From positions 744,001-808,000 of the forward strand of contig JADJXT010000001.1 of NCBI GenBank assembly GCA_016720115.1: a stretch of 64,000 bases of DNA, written 5' to 3'. Below, in pieces: positions 34,863 to 44,208 of the stretch (its first letter is position 1; each line of letters starts with the position of its first letter). The translations under genes and the position numbers were made by a program. The notes beneath the pieces are model-generated. The model ran no database searches and was not told where the DNA came from. It saw only the letters and a program-made list of their open reading frames with translations. The DNA comes from Sphingomonadales bacterium (lineage in GTDB: Bacteria > Pseudomonadota > Alphaproteobacteria > Sphingomonadales > Sphingomonadaceae).

Positions 34863-36230
34863 ATGGCCCTTGCCACCAGCGAAGCCGCCAATCCGCACTG
34901 GATACGCCGCGCAACCGCGAGCGACCTTTCGCATATTCCCGGCGAAAATGGCTTGCCGTTGATCGGCACCACGCTGCGGGTGTTGCGTGATCCAGTGGGT
35001 TATGGAAACCATCTGGTGCAGACCTATGGCAAGGTGTTCCGCACCAACGCATTTGGCAGCCCGACGGTTTCGATGGTGGGTGCCGAAGCGAATGAGTTGA
35101 TGCTCTTCGATCGCGACAAGCTATTCTCGTCCGAACAGGGCTGGGGGCCGCTGCTCAACCTGCTTTTCCCGCGCGGGTTGATGCTGATGGACTTTGACCA
35201 TCACCGCATGGATCGCCGCGCGCTGGGCGTCGCCTTCAAGCCGGAGCCGATGCGGGGCTATGTCGCCGACATGAACCGCATCTTCGCCGACCAACTGCCA
35301 AAATGGCGCGGTGACTTGCTGTTCTATCCGGCAATCAAGCAACTGACACTCGACGTTGCGGCCAGTTCGTTCCTTGGCGTTCCGCTGGGGCCCGAAGCGG
35401 ACAAGGTGAACAAGGCCTTTGTCGATATGGTGCAAGCGTCGGTTGCGCCGATCCGTCTGCCCATCCCCTTCACCTCGATGGGCCGGGGCGCGGCCGGGCG
35501 CAAATATCTGATAGGTTATTTTGGTCCGCAGATTGAAGAGCGACGGCGCAACCCGAACCGGCAGGATATGTTCAGCCAGTTTTGCCGCGCGACCCGCGAT
35601 GACGGCAGCCATATGAGCGATGGCGAGATTGTCGACCATATGATCTTCCTGATGATGGCGGCGCATGATACGATCACCTCGTCGGTGACATCGATGATCT
35701 GGCTACTCGCAAAGCATCCCGAATGGCAGGAAAAGGTCCGCGCCGAATGTTTTTCGATTGCGCCTGCGGGCAGTGCCATTGCGCCTGACCAGCTCGACGC
35801 CTTTGAACTGACCGAGATGGCTTTCAAGGAAGCGTTACGGATGATCCCCCCTGTGCCGTCGCTGCCGCGCCGCGCGCTGCGCGATTTCGAATTTGGCGGC
35901 TATCGCATTCCTGCGGGCGCGTCTGTGGGTATCAGCCCCGCCACGGTGCACAAAATGGCGGATTATTGGGATGAACCAGAAAAGTTCGATCCGCTGCGCT
36001 TCACGCCCGAAAATTCGAAAGGCCGCCACAAATATGCCTGGGTGCCCTTTGGCGGCGGGGCGCATATGTGCCTTGGACTGCACTTTGCCTATATGCAGAT
36101 GAAGCTGTTCACGCATCATCTGCTGACGCAGGTGCGGGTCGAGGTGGCCGAAGGCTATGCGCCGGAATGGCAGGCTTGGCCGATCCCGAAACCCAGGGAC
36201 GGGCTCCGGGTCCGGATGGTTCCGCTTTAG
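34863..36230 (+). CDS. Cytochrome P450 (second)
   Basis: A 455-residue soluble P450. The heme loop FGGGAHMCLG has its ligand Cys near residue 403, the ExxR motif is in FKEALRM, and the I-helix is MMAAHDTITSS with the acid/alcohol pair D-T. The N-terminal ENGLPLIGTTL Pro-rich segment and the FGGG-x-x-x-C form resemble class E P450s such as the CYP51/CYP120 branch more than the CYP153-like protein here. The substrate is unknown. It converges with the DUF885 gene, with two bases between the stop codons. Confidence 0.9.
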   Translation: MALATSEAANPHWIRRATASDLSHIPGENGLPLIGTTLRVLRDPVGYGNHLVQTYGKVFRTNAFGSPTVSMVGAEANELMLFDRDKLFSSEQGWGPLLNLLFPRGLMLMDFDHHRMDRRALGVAFKPEPMRGYVADMNRIFADQLPKWRGDLLFYPAIKQLTLDVAASSFLGVPLGPEADKVNKAFVDMVQASVAPIRLPIPFTSMGRGAAGRKYLIGYFGPQIEERRRNPNRQDMFSQFCRATRDDGSHMSDGEIVDHMIFLMMAAHDTITSSVTSMIWLLAKHPEWQEKVRAECFSIAPAGSAIAPDQLDAFELTEMAFKEALRMIPPVPSLPRRALRDFEFGGYRIPAGASVGISPATVHKMADYWDEPEKFDPLRFTPENSKGRHKYAWVPFGGGAHMCLGLHFAYMQMKLFTHHLLTQVRVEVAEGYAPEWQAWPIPKPRDGLRVRMVPL

Positions 36231-36232
36231 GT

Positions 36233-38071
36233 TCAACCCTGCTTTTGTGAGGCAATCCAGGTGTCGACCTGCTCTTCCAGCACATCGAGGGGAACGGGGC
36301 CGGATTTCAGCACCGTGTCGTGGAATCCGCGCACATCAAAACGCTTGCCCAGCGCCTTCTGCGCCTTGTCGCGCAGTTCGCTGATCTTCAACCGGCCAAC
36401 CATATAGGCGGTCGCCTGGCCCGGATAGATGATGTAGCGCTCGATCGCTTTCACGATCCCGCCGGGCGCGTCAGCCGAATTGTCCTCGACATATTTGATC
36501 GCCTGCTCGCGCGTCCAGCGCTTGTGGTGCAGGCCAGAATCGACGACGAGCCTGATCGCCCGGTGGAGTTCGAGCTGCAACCGCCCGAAATCGCGCGCCG
36601 GATCGGTGTAGAGCCCCATATCCTTGGCAAGTTTCTCCGAATATAGCCCCCAGCCTTCGGAATAGGCCGTGACGCCGCCGAACTGCCGGAACGGTGGCAC
36701 ATTCTTCAATTCGGTCTGGATCGCGCGCTGCAAATGGTGGCCGGGCACGCCCTCGTGGTAAAACAGCGCATCGACCTCGGTCAGCGGCATGTCGGCCATG
36801 CGGTAGAGATTGGCATAATAGGTGCCGGGGCGTGAGCCATCGGGCGCCGGGCTCTGGTAGAAGGCCTTGCCCGCCGACTTTTCGCGGAATTCCTCGACGC
36901 GTTTCACCACCAGCGGTGCCTGGGGAAGCACGCCGAACCATTTGGGCAGCAACGGCTTGATTGCATCATAGGCCTTTTGCGTTTCAGTCAGATAGAGCGC
37001 CCGTCCCTCGTCGCCATCGGTGGCGTAGAATTTCGGGTCGGTGCGCATATGGTTGAAATAGGCCTTGAGGTCGCCCTTCACGCCCATCCGTTTTTGCACC
37101 GCCTGCATTTCCTTATGGATGCGCGCGACCTGCGCGAGGCCCAGCGCGTGAATTTGGTCACCCGACATGTCGGTGGTCGTATAGTTGCCGAGCAGTTGCG
37201 TATAATAGCCCGCCCCGTCCTTGAAGCGCCAGATGCCGTCGTCGGTTCCGGCGACTTTTTCCTGCGCCGTCATTTCGGCGATCAGCGCTTCATAGGCTGG
37301 CTTTACCGACGCATTCAGGGCCTGCGCAGCGTCCGTGACCAGCAAGTCCTTTTCGGCCTGGCTGATTGGCAATTTGCCAACCTTGCCCTTGAAGTCGGCG
37401 TATAAAGGCGCGTCCGGGCCATCGCCGAAGGGCGCACCGGCAATGACGTTGCGAGCATCGCTTATAACATACGGATAGACCCATTTGGGCGGCATGATGC
37501 CTTTGGCGGCGCGCGCTTTGGCTTGCCCGATGGCGTCGGTCAATACCGGGCCAATGCCATAGAGGCGGTTGATATAGGCCCGCGCATCCGATTTGCTGTC
37601 GATGCGGTGGATGTTGATCAGGAAAGCGGGAATCTGGCTCTGCGCCCCGTTCATCTGATCGAAGATATAGCCGTAGTCATTATATTTATACGCTGCCTCG
37701 CTGCGCGCTACGCGCTTTTCGAAGAGGCGGTAGGACAGCCGGTTTTCAGGCGACAATTTGGCCGGATCGAAACGGGCGCGCATTTCCCTTAGCGCCGAGC
37801 GGTCGGCATCCATTGCCCGCGCCTCGGCCGCTTCCGAGCCGTCGTCCCATTTGCCATAGTCGCTGTCCTTGATGCCGCGATAGGATTTGCTCAACGGCGA
37901 GCGCGCCAGCTGATCGGCATCGATTTCGTCGAAAAATACCATGATTGCAGCATTCTGGTCGGCTTCGGCCTGCTGTGCGGCGTGCTCCGTCTGGGCCACC
38001 GAAGGCGCGACGACCCCCAGGCTGGCGATGGCGATTGCGACGGCGGATATGGCAGTTCTGGTGGCACGCAT
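36233..38071 (-). CDS. DUF885 family exported protein (putative peptidase)
   Basis: A 612-residue protein with a signal peptide (MRATRTAISAVAIAIASLG, cleaved near SVAQ). The zinc-binding motif HEGVPGHHLQ, with a downstream E in YSEGWGLYSEKL, is the hallmark of DUF885, whose members are thought to be metallo-carboxypeptidases. The catalytic residues look intact. It is exported to the periplasm. The next gene upstream on the same strand, ppc, ends 112 bp before it, so a separate promoter is possible. Confidence 0.88.
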   Translation of the reverse strand: MRATRTAISAVAIAIASLGVVAPSVAQTEHAAQQAEADQNAAIMVFFDEIDADQLARSPLSKSYRGIKDSDYGKWDDGSEAAEARAMDADRSALREMRARFDPAKLSPENRLSYRLFEKRVARSEAAYKYNDYGYIFDQMNGAQSQIPAFLINIHRIDSKSDARAYINRLYGIGPVLTDAIGQAKARAAKGIMPPKWVYPYVISDARNVIAGAPFGDGPDAPLYADFKGKVGKLPISQAEKDLLVTDAAQALNASVKPAYEALIAEMTAQEKVAGTDDGIWRFKDGAGYYTQLLGNYTTTDMSGDQIHALGLAQVARIHKEMQAVQKRMGVKGDLKAYFNHMRTDPKFYATDGDEGRALYLTETQKAYDAIKPLLPKWFGVLPQAPLVVKRVEEFREKSAGKAFYQSPAPDGSRPGTYYANLYRMADMPLTEVDALFYHEGVPGHHLQRAIQTELKNVPPFRQFGGVTAYSEGWGLYSEKLAKDMGLYTDPARDFGRLQLELHRAIRLVVDSGLHHKRWTREQAIKYVEDNSADAPGGIVKAIERYIIYPGQATAYMVGRLKISELRDKAQKALGKRFDVRGFHDTVLKSGPVPLDVLEEQVDTWIASQKQG

Positions 38072-38183
38072 GGAAAAGCTCCGGATGTGATGACGTGAAG
38101 AAGCCATACCAGCGACTGGCCGATTAAGAATATGCAATTTTCCCGCTGGTCGAATTGCGATGCGCATTGATCGAAGATGAATC

Positions 38184-40865
38184 TCAGCCGCTGTTCCGCA
38201 ATGCCGTTGCGACCGCGTTGATCGTCAGCTGGATGCCCTCAGCAATGCGGGGGTCGTCTTCGCCTGCGCGGTGGCGCTTCATCAGTTCGATCTGCAGGTG
38301 ATTCAACGGCTCGATATAGGGCATGCGCAGCCGGATCGAATTGTTGAGCGAGGGGCTGGCCTCCAGCAGCGCCGATTGCGCGGTCGCGTCGAGAAGGCTG
38401 TCATGCGCTGCATTCCAGCCTGCACGGATTGCACCAAAAAGCCGGTGGGATAGTGCTTTGTCCTCGACCAGCGTTGCATAATGCGCGGCAATTTCCATGT
38501 CGGACTTGGCCAGCACCATTTCCATATTGGCAAGGATGGTCTGGAAGAAGGGCCAGCTCTGCGCCATCGCGCGCAGCAACCCCTTGTCATCGAAATCGGC
38601 AAGCGCTTGCCCGGCCCCGTACCAGCCGGGAAGCATCACGCGCGCCTGTGCCCAGCTGAACACCCAGGGAATGGCGCGCAAATCTTCGATCCGTTCGCTC
38701 CTGGTCCGGCTCGACGGGCGCGATCCGATCTTCAGCGTTGCGATTTCGGAGATAGGCGTCATTTGCCGGAAAAAGGTTGTGAAGCCGTCAGTCTCATACA
38801 CCAGCCCGCGATAGGCGGCAAAGGCCCTGGCCGACAGTCGATCCATCGCGGCGGAAAAGCGCGCGGCATCTGCCGCCGGAACCGGTTCGGGTTCCAGCGA
38901 GGCGAGCAATGTGGCTGAGGCAATGGTTTCCAGATTGGCGACGGCATTGTCGACCGTGCCATATTTTGCGGCGATGACTTCGCCCTGCTCGGTGATGCGG
39001 ATACGCCCGTTGACCGTTCCGCGCGGCTGCGCCTGGATCGCGCCAAAGGCCGAACCGCCACCGCGCCCGACTGCACCCCCGCGTCCATGGAACAGCTGCA
39101 TGGTGACGCCTGCCGCCTCAAACACCGGCGCAAGCGCCAGCGAGGCCTGATTCAAGCCCCAGGTCGACGTGAGGTAACCGCCATCCTTGTTCGAATCCGA
39201 ATAGCCGATCATCACTTCCTGATGCCCGCGCGTACGCGCGAGTGTCATCATCGCAGGCAGATCGAAAAATGCCGCCATGATGGCAGGGGCTGCCTCAAGA
39301 TCACCGATGGTTTCGAACAGCGGCACGACCATGATCGGGGCTTCGGTCTTGCCATCTGCATCGACGCGATAGAGCCCCGCCTCTTTCAGCAGCACATAGA
39401 CTTCGAGCAGGTCCGAGAGGCTGGTCGTCTTGCTGATGATATAGGTGGTAATCGCAGCGCGCCCGAAGGTGTCATGCGCATGCGCTGCGGCGTGGAGGAT
39501 CGCGAGTTCGCCCGACGTTTCTTCGCCCGGCATCGTCGCCATGCCGACCAATGGCCGGTTGTGCGCCAGTTCTTTGGTCAGCAAGGCGATGCGTGCCGCT
39601 TCGTCGAGATCGAGATAAGCGCTTTCGACACCGACCTCGCGCAACAGTTCGGCGACGACCCGTTCGTGCACGTCGCTGTTCTGGCGCAGGTCGAGCGTGG
39701 CGAGGTGGAAGCCGAAGGTTTCGACTGCACGGATCAGCCGCCCCAGTGCGCCGCCGCTGGAAAGCGCCCCCTTTCCTTCGGAAGCCAGCGCCGACGCGAT
39801 GGCGACGAGGTCGCGGCGGAAGCTGTCGGGTGACGAATAGGGCTTGCCCTCCAGTCGCGAAGGTCGTGGTGGTGCTTCGCCAACGATTTGAACATAGGTC
39901 GCCGCCAACCGCGCATAGACGCCAGACAGGGCGCGGCGATAGGGCTCATCGGCGCGGCTGGCGGCAAGATCGCCGCTCGATCCGGCCAGAGCGAGCACGG
40001 CCTGCGGGACATGCGCCAGTTCGGACGAGATCGAGATTTCCGCGCCCAGATGGTGGACGCTTTCGAGATAATGCCCCAGCACGGTCGTCGCCCCGCACGA
40101 CAGCGCATGGTCCAGCGTCTCCGCGTTGACGAACGGATTGCCATCGCGATCGCCGCCGATCCAGCTGCCAAGGCGCAGGAAGGACGGCGGGCGAACCCCA
40201 AGGTCATGTTCCCAGCGCGCGTAGAGCTTGGGCAGGGCAACAAGAAAGACATCCTCCATATAGGCGCGGGCATTTTCGATTTCGTCGGCCACGACCAGTT
40301 TCTCGCGGCGCAACGGGCGCGTCTGCCAAAGAAGAGCGATCTGGCGGTAAATGGCTTCGTCGATGCGGTCGCCGGATTCGGTCACGTCCTGCCCGCCATC
40401 GCGCAGCCGCATCAAAGCCGCGATCCGGTTTTTGTGGTCGATCATGCTCTTGCGGCGGACTTCGGTGGGGTGCGCTGTGAGCACGGGGACAATCAGGCTC
40501 TGCCCGAGCAATTCGCCTACCTGTTCGGCGCTGATGCCTTCGGCCTGCAGCCGCTCGACAGCCTCTGCCAGCGTGACACCGCCTTCCTGCAGATTGGACT
40601 GCCGGTCCTCGGCCAGATTGGCGAGGAGCGAAAAGAGCATGAAGCCACGGACAAAGGCGATGGTATCGTCAAGGTTGAGTGCCTCCAGCCCGGTGTCGAC
40701 CGTCCCCCCTACACCGCGATGCCGGTCCACGCTGGCCGCGCGGATATATTCGGTCTGGCGGAACAGCTTCTCACCGCCATAAGCGCGGATGACATCGCCC
40801 AGCATCTTTCCAAGGAAGCGGATATCCGGGTTTTGCTGAATCGGCTGGGGCGCTGTACGGTTCAT
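38184..40865 (-). CDS. ppc: Phosphoenolpyruvate carboxylase
   Basis: Adds bicarbonate to phosphoenolpyruvate to make oxaloacetate, refilling the TCA cycle. It has 893 residues, the usual bacterial length. The catalytic histidine H132 is in VLTAHPTE, and the second signature FHGRGGAVGRGGG lies about two-thirds along the chain. GYSDSNKDGGYLTS and the C-terminal LRNSG (family RNTG) are also present. The start MNRTAPQPIQQNPD is accepted. It follows the lipoprotein gene on the same strand by about 60 bp. Confidence 0.96.
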   Translation of the reverse strand: MNRTAPQPIQQNPDIRFLGKMLGDVIRAYGGEKLFRQTEYIRAASVDRHRGVGGTVDTGLEALNLDDTIAFVRGFMLFSLLANLAEDRQSNLQEGGVTLAEAVERLQAEGISAEQVGELLGQSLIVPVLTAHPTEVRRKSMIDHKNRIAALMRLRDGGQDVTESGDRIDEAIYRQIALLWQTRPLRREKLVVADEIENARAYMEDVFLVALPKLYARWEHDLGVRPPSFLRLGSWIGGDRDGNPFVNAETLDHALSCGATTVLGHYLESVHHLGAEISISSELAHVPQAVLALAGSSGDLAASRADEPYRRALSGVYARLAATYVQIVGEAPPRPSRLEGKPYSSPDSFRRDLVAIASALASEGKGALSSGGALGRLIRAVETFGFHLATLDLRQNSDVHERVVAELLREVGVESAYLDLDEAARIALLTKELAHNRPLVGMATMPGEETSGELAILHAAAHAHDTFGRAAITTYIISKTTSLSDLLEVYVLLKEAGLYRVDADGKTEAPIMVVPLFETIGDLEAAPAIMAAFFDLPAMMTLARTRGHQEVMIGYSDSNKDGGYLTSTWGLNQASLALAPVFEAAGVTMQLFHGRGGAVGRGGGSAFGAIQAQPRGTVNGRIRITEQGEVIAAKYGTVDNAVANLETIASATLLASLEPEPVPAADAARFSAAMDRLSARAFAAYRGLVYETDGFTTFFRQMTPISEIATLKIGSRPSSRTRSERIEDLRAIPWVFSWAQARVMLPGWYGAGQALADFDDKGLLRAMAQSWPFFQTILANMEMVLAKSDMEIAAHYATLVEDKALSHRLFGAIRAGWNAAHDSLLDATAQSALLEASPSLNNSIRLRMPYIEPLNHLQIELMKRHRAGEDDPRIAEGIQLTINAVATALRNSG

Positions 40866-40924
40866 GGGCCGCAGGATTGCTGCTGTGCAGCGATGCCGTC
40901 AAGCGACATAGCTATGCAGGAGGA

Positions 40925-41446
40925 TCAGCCCAGAAGGTTGGCCAGTTCCACCAATATTGCGGTCTGCGCGTCGACGCCTTGTTGCACCTTTTCCTGATAG
41001 GGGGCCATCAGAGCGACCAAACCGGCATCTGCGCCCCGATCGCGCTCGCCGGAAACCAACCTGTCGAGTCCGGCGAGTGCGGCCAGCGAATCTGCCCTCA
41101 GCTTTTCCAGCCGGGAAAGTTCCATTTGCGCCACCACCCAGCCTTCGCTGCCCGGTGCAGACGCTGCACCCGATTGCGCAGCCTGTCGTGTCGCGGGAAG
41201 CCCGGCGCGAAACGCCGCCTCCGCCGTTACATGCTGCGCGACAAGCGCGTCCAGCTGTATGCGCAGCGAATCGGGGAGGCTGGTTGACAAGGTTTCGGGA
41301 GCAGTTGGCGGTTCGGCAACCGGATCCGCCGTTTCATAGGGTCGTTTCGCCAGTGAAGGAAACTCTCCTTCGGGCAGCGAACAGGCGGTCGCCAGCAGGC
41401 TGAGGCAGGCCGCCAGGGCGAGTGAAGTGCGGTTGACGCGATGCAT
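40925..41446 (-). CDS. Lipoprotein of unknown function
   Basis: A 173-residue lipoprotein, lipobox LATAC. After a Pro-rich linker to about residue 55 the rest is a long amphipathic helix region (SLRIQLDALVAQHVTAEAAF, QMELSRLEKLRADSLAALAGLDRL), suggesting a helical bundle or coiled coil in the periplasm. No named family. It diverges from rplU with about 220 bp between starts and probably leads an operon with ppc. Confidence 0.75.
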   Translation of the reverse strand: MHRVNRTSLALAACLSLLATACSLPEGEFPSLAKRPYETADPVAEPPTAPETLSTSLPDSLRIQLDALVAQHVTAEAAFRAGLPATRQAAQSGAASAPGSEGWVVAQMELSRLEKLRADSLAALAGLDRLVSGERDRGADAGLVALMAPYQEKVQQGVDAQTAILVELANLLG

Positions 41447-41531
41447 TGCGCGGGTTTAGGCGGCACAAGGCGCACAGGCAAGCTTCGGCGCATTCATTGC
41501 CCGAAACCCGCCAAAAATGCCGAAAGGTGCG

Positions 41532-41622
41532 TTGACAAAGCCGACTCAATCGACTAGCTGCGCGCCTTCCAATGCGGGCCTTCGGGACTCGTGTGCCGTT
41601 GTTGCGCGTTGGAAATGCCCGC
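41532..41622 (+). promoter_or_regulatory. rplU promoter and possible pseudoknot leader
   Basis: A perfect -35 hexamer TTGACA is followed 17 bp later by TAGCTG as a weak -10. Downstream, TTCCAA (41567-41572) can pair with TTGGAA (41609-41614), and GCGGGC (41574-41579) with GCCCGC (41617-41622). The order a-b-a'-b' is that of an H-type pseudoknot. Ribosomal protein leaders often use such folds for feedback control. No conserved motif is recognised, so the leader is hypothetical. Confidence 0.4.
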
Positions 41623-41665
41623 TAAACCGGGTGAAAAGCAGATATAAAGAGATTGAGACAAAGCC

Positions 41666-42076
41666 ATGTTCGCTATCGTGCGCACAGGCGGCAAGCAGTA
41701 TCGCGTCGCCGCCGGAGACAAGATCGCAGTTGAAAAGCTGCCCGGAAACGCCGGTGACACCGTGTCGCTGGACGATGTGTTGCTTGCAGGCGACGGTGGC
41801 GAAATCAAGGACGCCAAGGGTCTGGTCGTTTCGGCCGAGATCATTGCGCAGGAACGTGGCGAGAAGGTCATCGTTTTCAAGAAGCGCCGTCGGCACAACT
41901 ATCGCCGCAAGCAGGGCCATCGCCAGTCGCTGACGCTGCTGCGCATCACCGCCGTTGGTGGCGCCGCGCCGAAAAAGGCTGCCGCCCCTAAGGCTGAAAA
42001 AGTTGAAGCTGCGGCAGACGCCGCCCCCGCCAAAAAGGCCGCGCCGAAAAAGGCTGCAGCCAAAAAAGCCGAATAA
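41666..42076 (+). CDS. rplU: 50S ribosomal protein L21
   Basis: Large-subunit ribosomal protein that binds 23S rRNA near L20. The core of about 102 residues is standard: MFAIVRTGGKQYRVAAGD at the start and KKRRRHNYRRKQGHRQ near residue 75. A C-terminal tail of about 35 residues made of Ala-Lys-Pro repeats (APKKAAAPKAEK, AAPKKAAAKKAE) follows, as in many alphaproteobacteria. It is followed by rpmA after 19 bp in the usual operon. Confidence 0.98.
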   Translation: MFAIVRTGGKQYRVAAGDKIAVEKLPGNAGDTVSLDDVLLAGDGGEIKDAKGLVVSAEIIAQERGEKVIVFKKRRRHNYRRKQGHRQSLTLLRITAVGGAAPKKAAAPKAEKVEAAADAAPAKKAAPKKAAAKKAE

Positions 42077-42095
42077 GAACGCAGGAGTTTAGACC

Positions 42096-42365
42096 ATGGC
42101 ACATAAAAAAGCAGGTGGTTCCAGCCGTAACGGTCGCGACTCAGCAGGTCGTCGCCTTGGCGTGAAGAAGTTCGGCGGTCAGGAAGTGATCGGCGGCAAC
42201 ATCATTATCCGTCAGCGCGGTACCAAGGTGTACCCGGGCGCTGGCGTTGGCATGGGCAAGGACCACACCCTGTTTGCACTTTGTGCAGGACGCGTCCGAT
42301 TCCACGCCGGCAAACTCGGCCGCAAATATGTGTCGGTGGACACTATGGCGATCGCGGCCGAATAA
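42096..42365 (+). CDS. rpmA: 50S ribosomal protein L27
   Basis: An 89-residue large-subunit protein whose N-terminal tail reaches the peptidyl-transferase centre. MAHKKAGGSSRNGRDSAGRR and GGNIIIRQRGTKVYPG are diagnostic. The ribosome site GCAGGAG is well placed. It forms a two-gene operon with rplU, followed by a hairpin and then the GNAT gene. Confidence 0.98.
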   Translation: MAHKKAGGSSRNGRDSAGRRLGVKKFGGQEVIGGNIIIRQRGTKVYPGAGVGMGKDHTLFALCAGRVRFHAGKLGRKYVSVDTMAIAAE

Positions 42366-42395
42366 CATAGGACAATCATAATGGGTTGTCCGTCT

Positions 42396-42453
42396 GGATG
42401 ACCCGGGGAGAGTGGAGACACCTCCCATCGCGCAAGGGAGACGGGTCATCCGG
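42396..42453 (+). terminator. Hairpin after rpmA (possible terminator)
   Basis: GGATGACCCG pairs with CGGGTCATCC around a roughly 36-base inner segment that can form its own GGGAG/CTCCC helix. It is followed by CTCCCTTTCTTTTT. The T-rich run suggests a terminator or attenuator that lowers GNAT expression relative to the ribosomal genes. Confidence 0.55.
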
Positions 42454-42567
42454 CTCCCTTTCTTTTTGCCCCATTCTCCCTGCACCCCATCCCGTTCGGG
42501 ATGGAACATTTCACAAGGCTGTCACTAAACAGTTCCAAGGGGCAGCCGTCAGGTCAGGAGAGAGACC

Positions 42568-43155
42568 ATGTTCGCAAGAACCGAAAGACTGTTGTTGAGA
42601 CCCAGCTGGCCCGAAGATGCGGGCCCGCTCTACCGTGCGATTGCCGATGAGGGCATCGTGCGCAACCTTGCCAGGGCGCCGTGGCCTTATTCGTTCGAGG
42701 ATGCGCTGCGTTTTGTCGGCAACGAGCCGCACGAGCGGTTCCCGAATTTCATCCTCTATTTGCGCACCGATGGCGCGCCCGTGATCGTCGGGGCCTGCGG
42801 CCTCAGCGAACGTGATGGCGGAACCGAAATGGGGTACTGGATTGCCCGTAGCCATTGGGGTCGCGGCTATGCCAGCGAGGCAGGACGTGCGGTGGTGGAT
42901 ATTGCGAAGACCGTTGGCCACAAAAAGCTGGTCGCTTCGCACTTCATGGACAATCCTGCCTCGGGCGCGGTCTTGCGCAAGCTGGGGTTCCGCCAGACCG
43001 GTCGGCGTGAAGAGCGTTTCAGCGCGGGCCGGGGCTACGCCGCGACATCGGTGTTGTATGAGCAGAACCTGTCGGGCGACGGCGGCGATTTCACCGACGC
43101 GGTGCCGATGTGGCGAACCTGGCCGAATATGGCGGAAAATTTGCGCGCCGCTTAG
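42568..43155 (+). CDS. GNAT-family N-acetyltransferase (RimJ/RimL-like)
   Basis: A 195-residue acetyl-CoA-dependent acetyltransferase. MGYWIARSHWGRGYASEAGRA contains the acetyl-CoA loop (R/Q-x-x-G-x-G/A), and NPASGAVLRKLGF is the usual motif B. A GNAT gene directly after rplU-rpmA is a common alphaproteobacterial arrangement, so acetylation of a ribosomal or translation-related protein is plausible but unproved. It has a strong GGAGAGAG ribosome site. The last four bases overlap the convergent PF10118 gene. Confidence 0.88.
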   Translation: MFARTERLLLRPSWPEDAGPLYRAIADEGIVRNLARAPWPYSFEDALRFVGNEPHERFPNFILYLRTDGAPVIVGACGLSERDGGTEMGYWIARSHWGRGYASEAGRAVVDIAKTVGHKKLVASHFMDNPASGAVLRKLGFRQTGRREERFSAGRGYAATSVLYEQNLSGDGGDFTDAVPMWRTWPNMAENLRAA

Positions 43156-44096
43156 GCGTTGATAGCAAGCCTGTCCTGCGTCGCTGGCGCGGTGCGGACA
43201 ACATCTCCTGCTGCCCCTTCTGTCACCAGCTTGATCGCAGCGAGCATATTCTCTCCACGTATCAATAGCTCGCTGTCGTCAATCTGGTGCGGATGGAAGC
43301 CGGGGCGGAAAAATTCGATCCACGGCCCCATGACATTCCGCCCGATGGCACCCTTTGCAAAGCCGTGACGGATGCACTGCCACCAGCCATTCGGCTTTGA
43401 CAGGCCATCCTGTTGCAGCAGTTCGACCTGCCCGCGCGTGCGGTTGATGAAGAAGCTAAGCGATACTGCGAGCAGCAGCGCGCTGCGTGTCAGCCAGCGC
43501 CGCGCGCCGCTCCACTCACGGGTCGCGAACATCCAGACGTCAAAGGCAACGGCCTTATGTTCGACCTCTTCCACCGCATGCCAGAGCCATAGCTTGCGAA
43601 GTTCGAGATCGGTTCCTTCCAGATGTTCGCGATTCTTGAGCATTTCTGCGGCCACGATTGCCGTCAAATGCTCGATGCACATCGTCGCGCCCAATTTGGT
43701 CACTTCGCTGCAACCGCTGAAGAATGAGACAAATTGCCTGATCGCGCGATCGAGCGCTTCGATGTCATAGCCCGCGTCGATGATGCCCTTGTTGAAGCCG
43801 ACATGTTCGCGGCTGTGGGCGGCTTCCTGCGCGATAAAGTTGGAAATGTCCTCGCGAAGCTGGCCTTCGGTGCGGTCTTTCCACGGATGCAGCGCTTCGA
43901 TCATGAAGCTCTCGCCACGCGGGAATACCACCGACAGGGCGTTCAGGAACGCTGTCGCATACATATCGCCGCGCACCCAATGTCGTTCAGCCAGTTTCGT
44001 TGTGCCCCCACGAAACCGGCGTACATGCAGGCGGCTTCCCTGCGGATTGCCGTCGCGCTGGGTTGCGGGCATGGCTGTTTCTGTCTGCTGGTCCAT
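43152..44096 (-). CDS. PF10118-family metal-dependent hydrolase (first copy)
   Basis: A 314-residue predicted metal-dependent hydrolase of the PF10118 family. Likely metal ligands are in E-x-x-H motifs of a ferritin-like helical fold: FIAQEAAHSREHVGFN, TMCIEHLTAIVAAEM and LWLWHAVEEVEHKAVAFDVW. One hydrophobic segment (RSALLLAVSLSFFI) may touch the membrane. The paralogue at 44209 has the same motifs. The biochemical reaction of the family is not established; the E/H pattern suggests a di-iron or di-metal site. Confidence 0.87.
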   Translation of the reverse strand: MDQQTETAMPATQRDGNPQGSRLHVRRFRGGTTKLAERHWVRGDMYATAFLNALSVVFPRGESFMIEALHPWKDRTEGQLREDISNFIAQEAAHSREHVGFNKGIIDAGYDIEALDRAIRQFVSFFSGCSEVTKLGATMCIEHLTAIVAAEMLKNREHLEGTDLELRKLWLWHAVEEVEHKAVAFDVWMFATREWSGARRWLTRSALLLAVSLSFFINRTRGQVELLQQDGLSKPNGWWQCIRHGFAKGAIGRNVMGPWIEFFRPGFHPHQIDDSELLIRGENMLAAIKLVTEGAAGDVVRTAPATQDRLAINA

Positions 44097-44208
44097 GCAG
44101 CAGATGATAGGCCGTGCACTGTAAATAGCGTTTAACGCGAAAGGTTAACCGCGCGGAAGGATTAATGATTTTACAGCTTTGGCAATGCGTTGCGGTGTTA
44201 ACACGCGC

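Noticed and set aside
44132..44148. Possible CtrA site TTAA...TTAA upstream of the first PF10118 gene
   Set aside because: The spacing is nine bases and not the seven that CtrA requires.
44119..44176. CTGTAAA...TTTACAG inverted repeat
   Set aside because: The arms are seven bases and 44 bases apart, which is common by chance and not typical for an operator.
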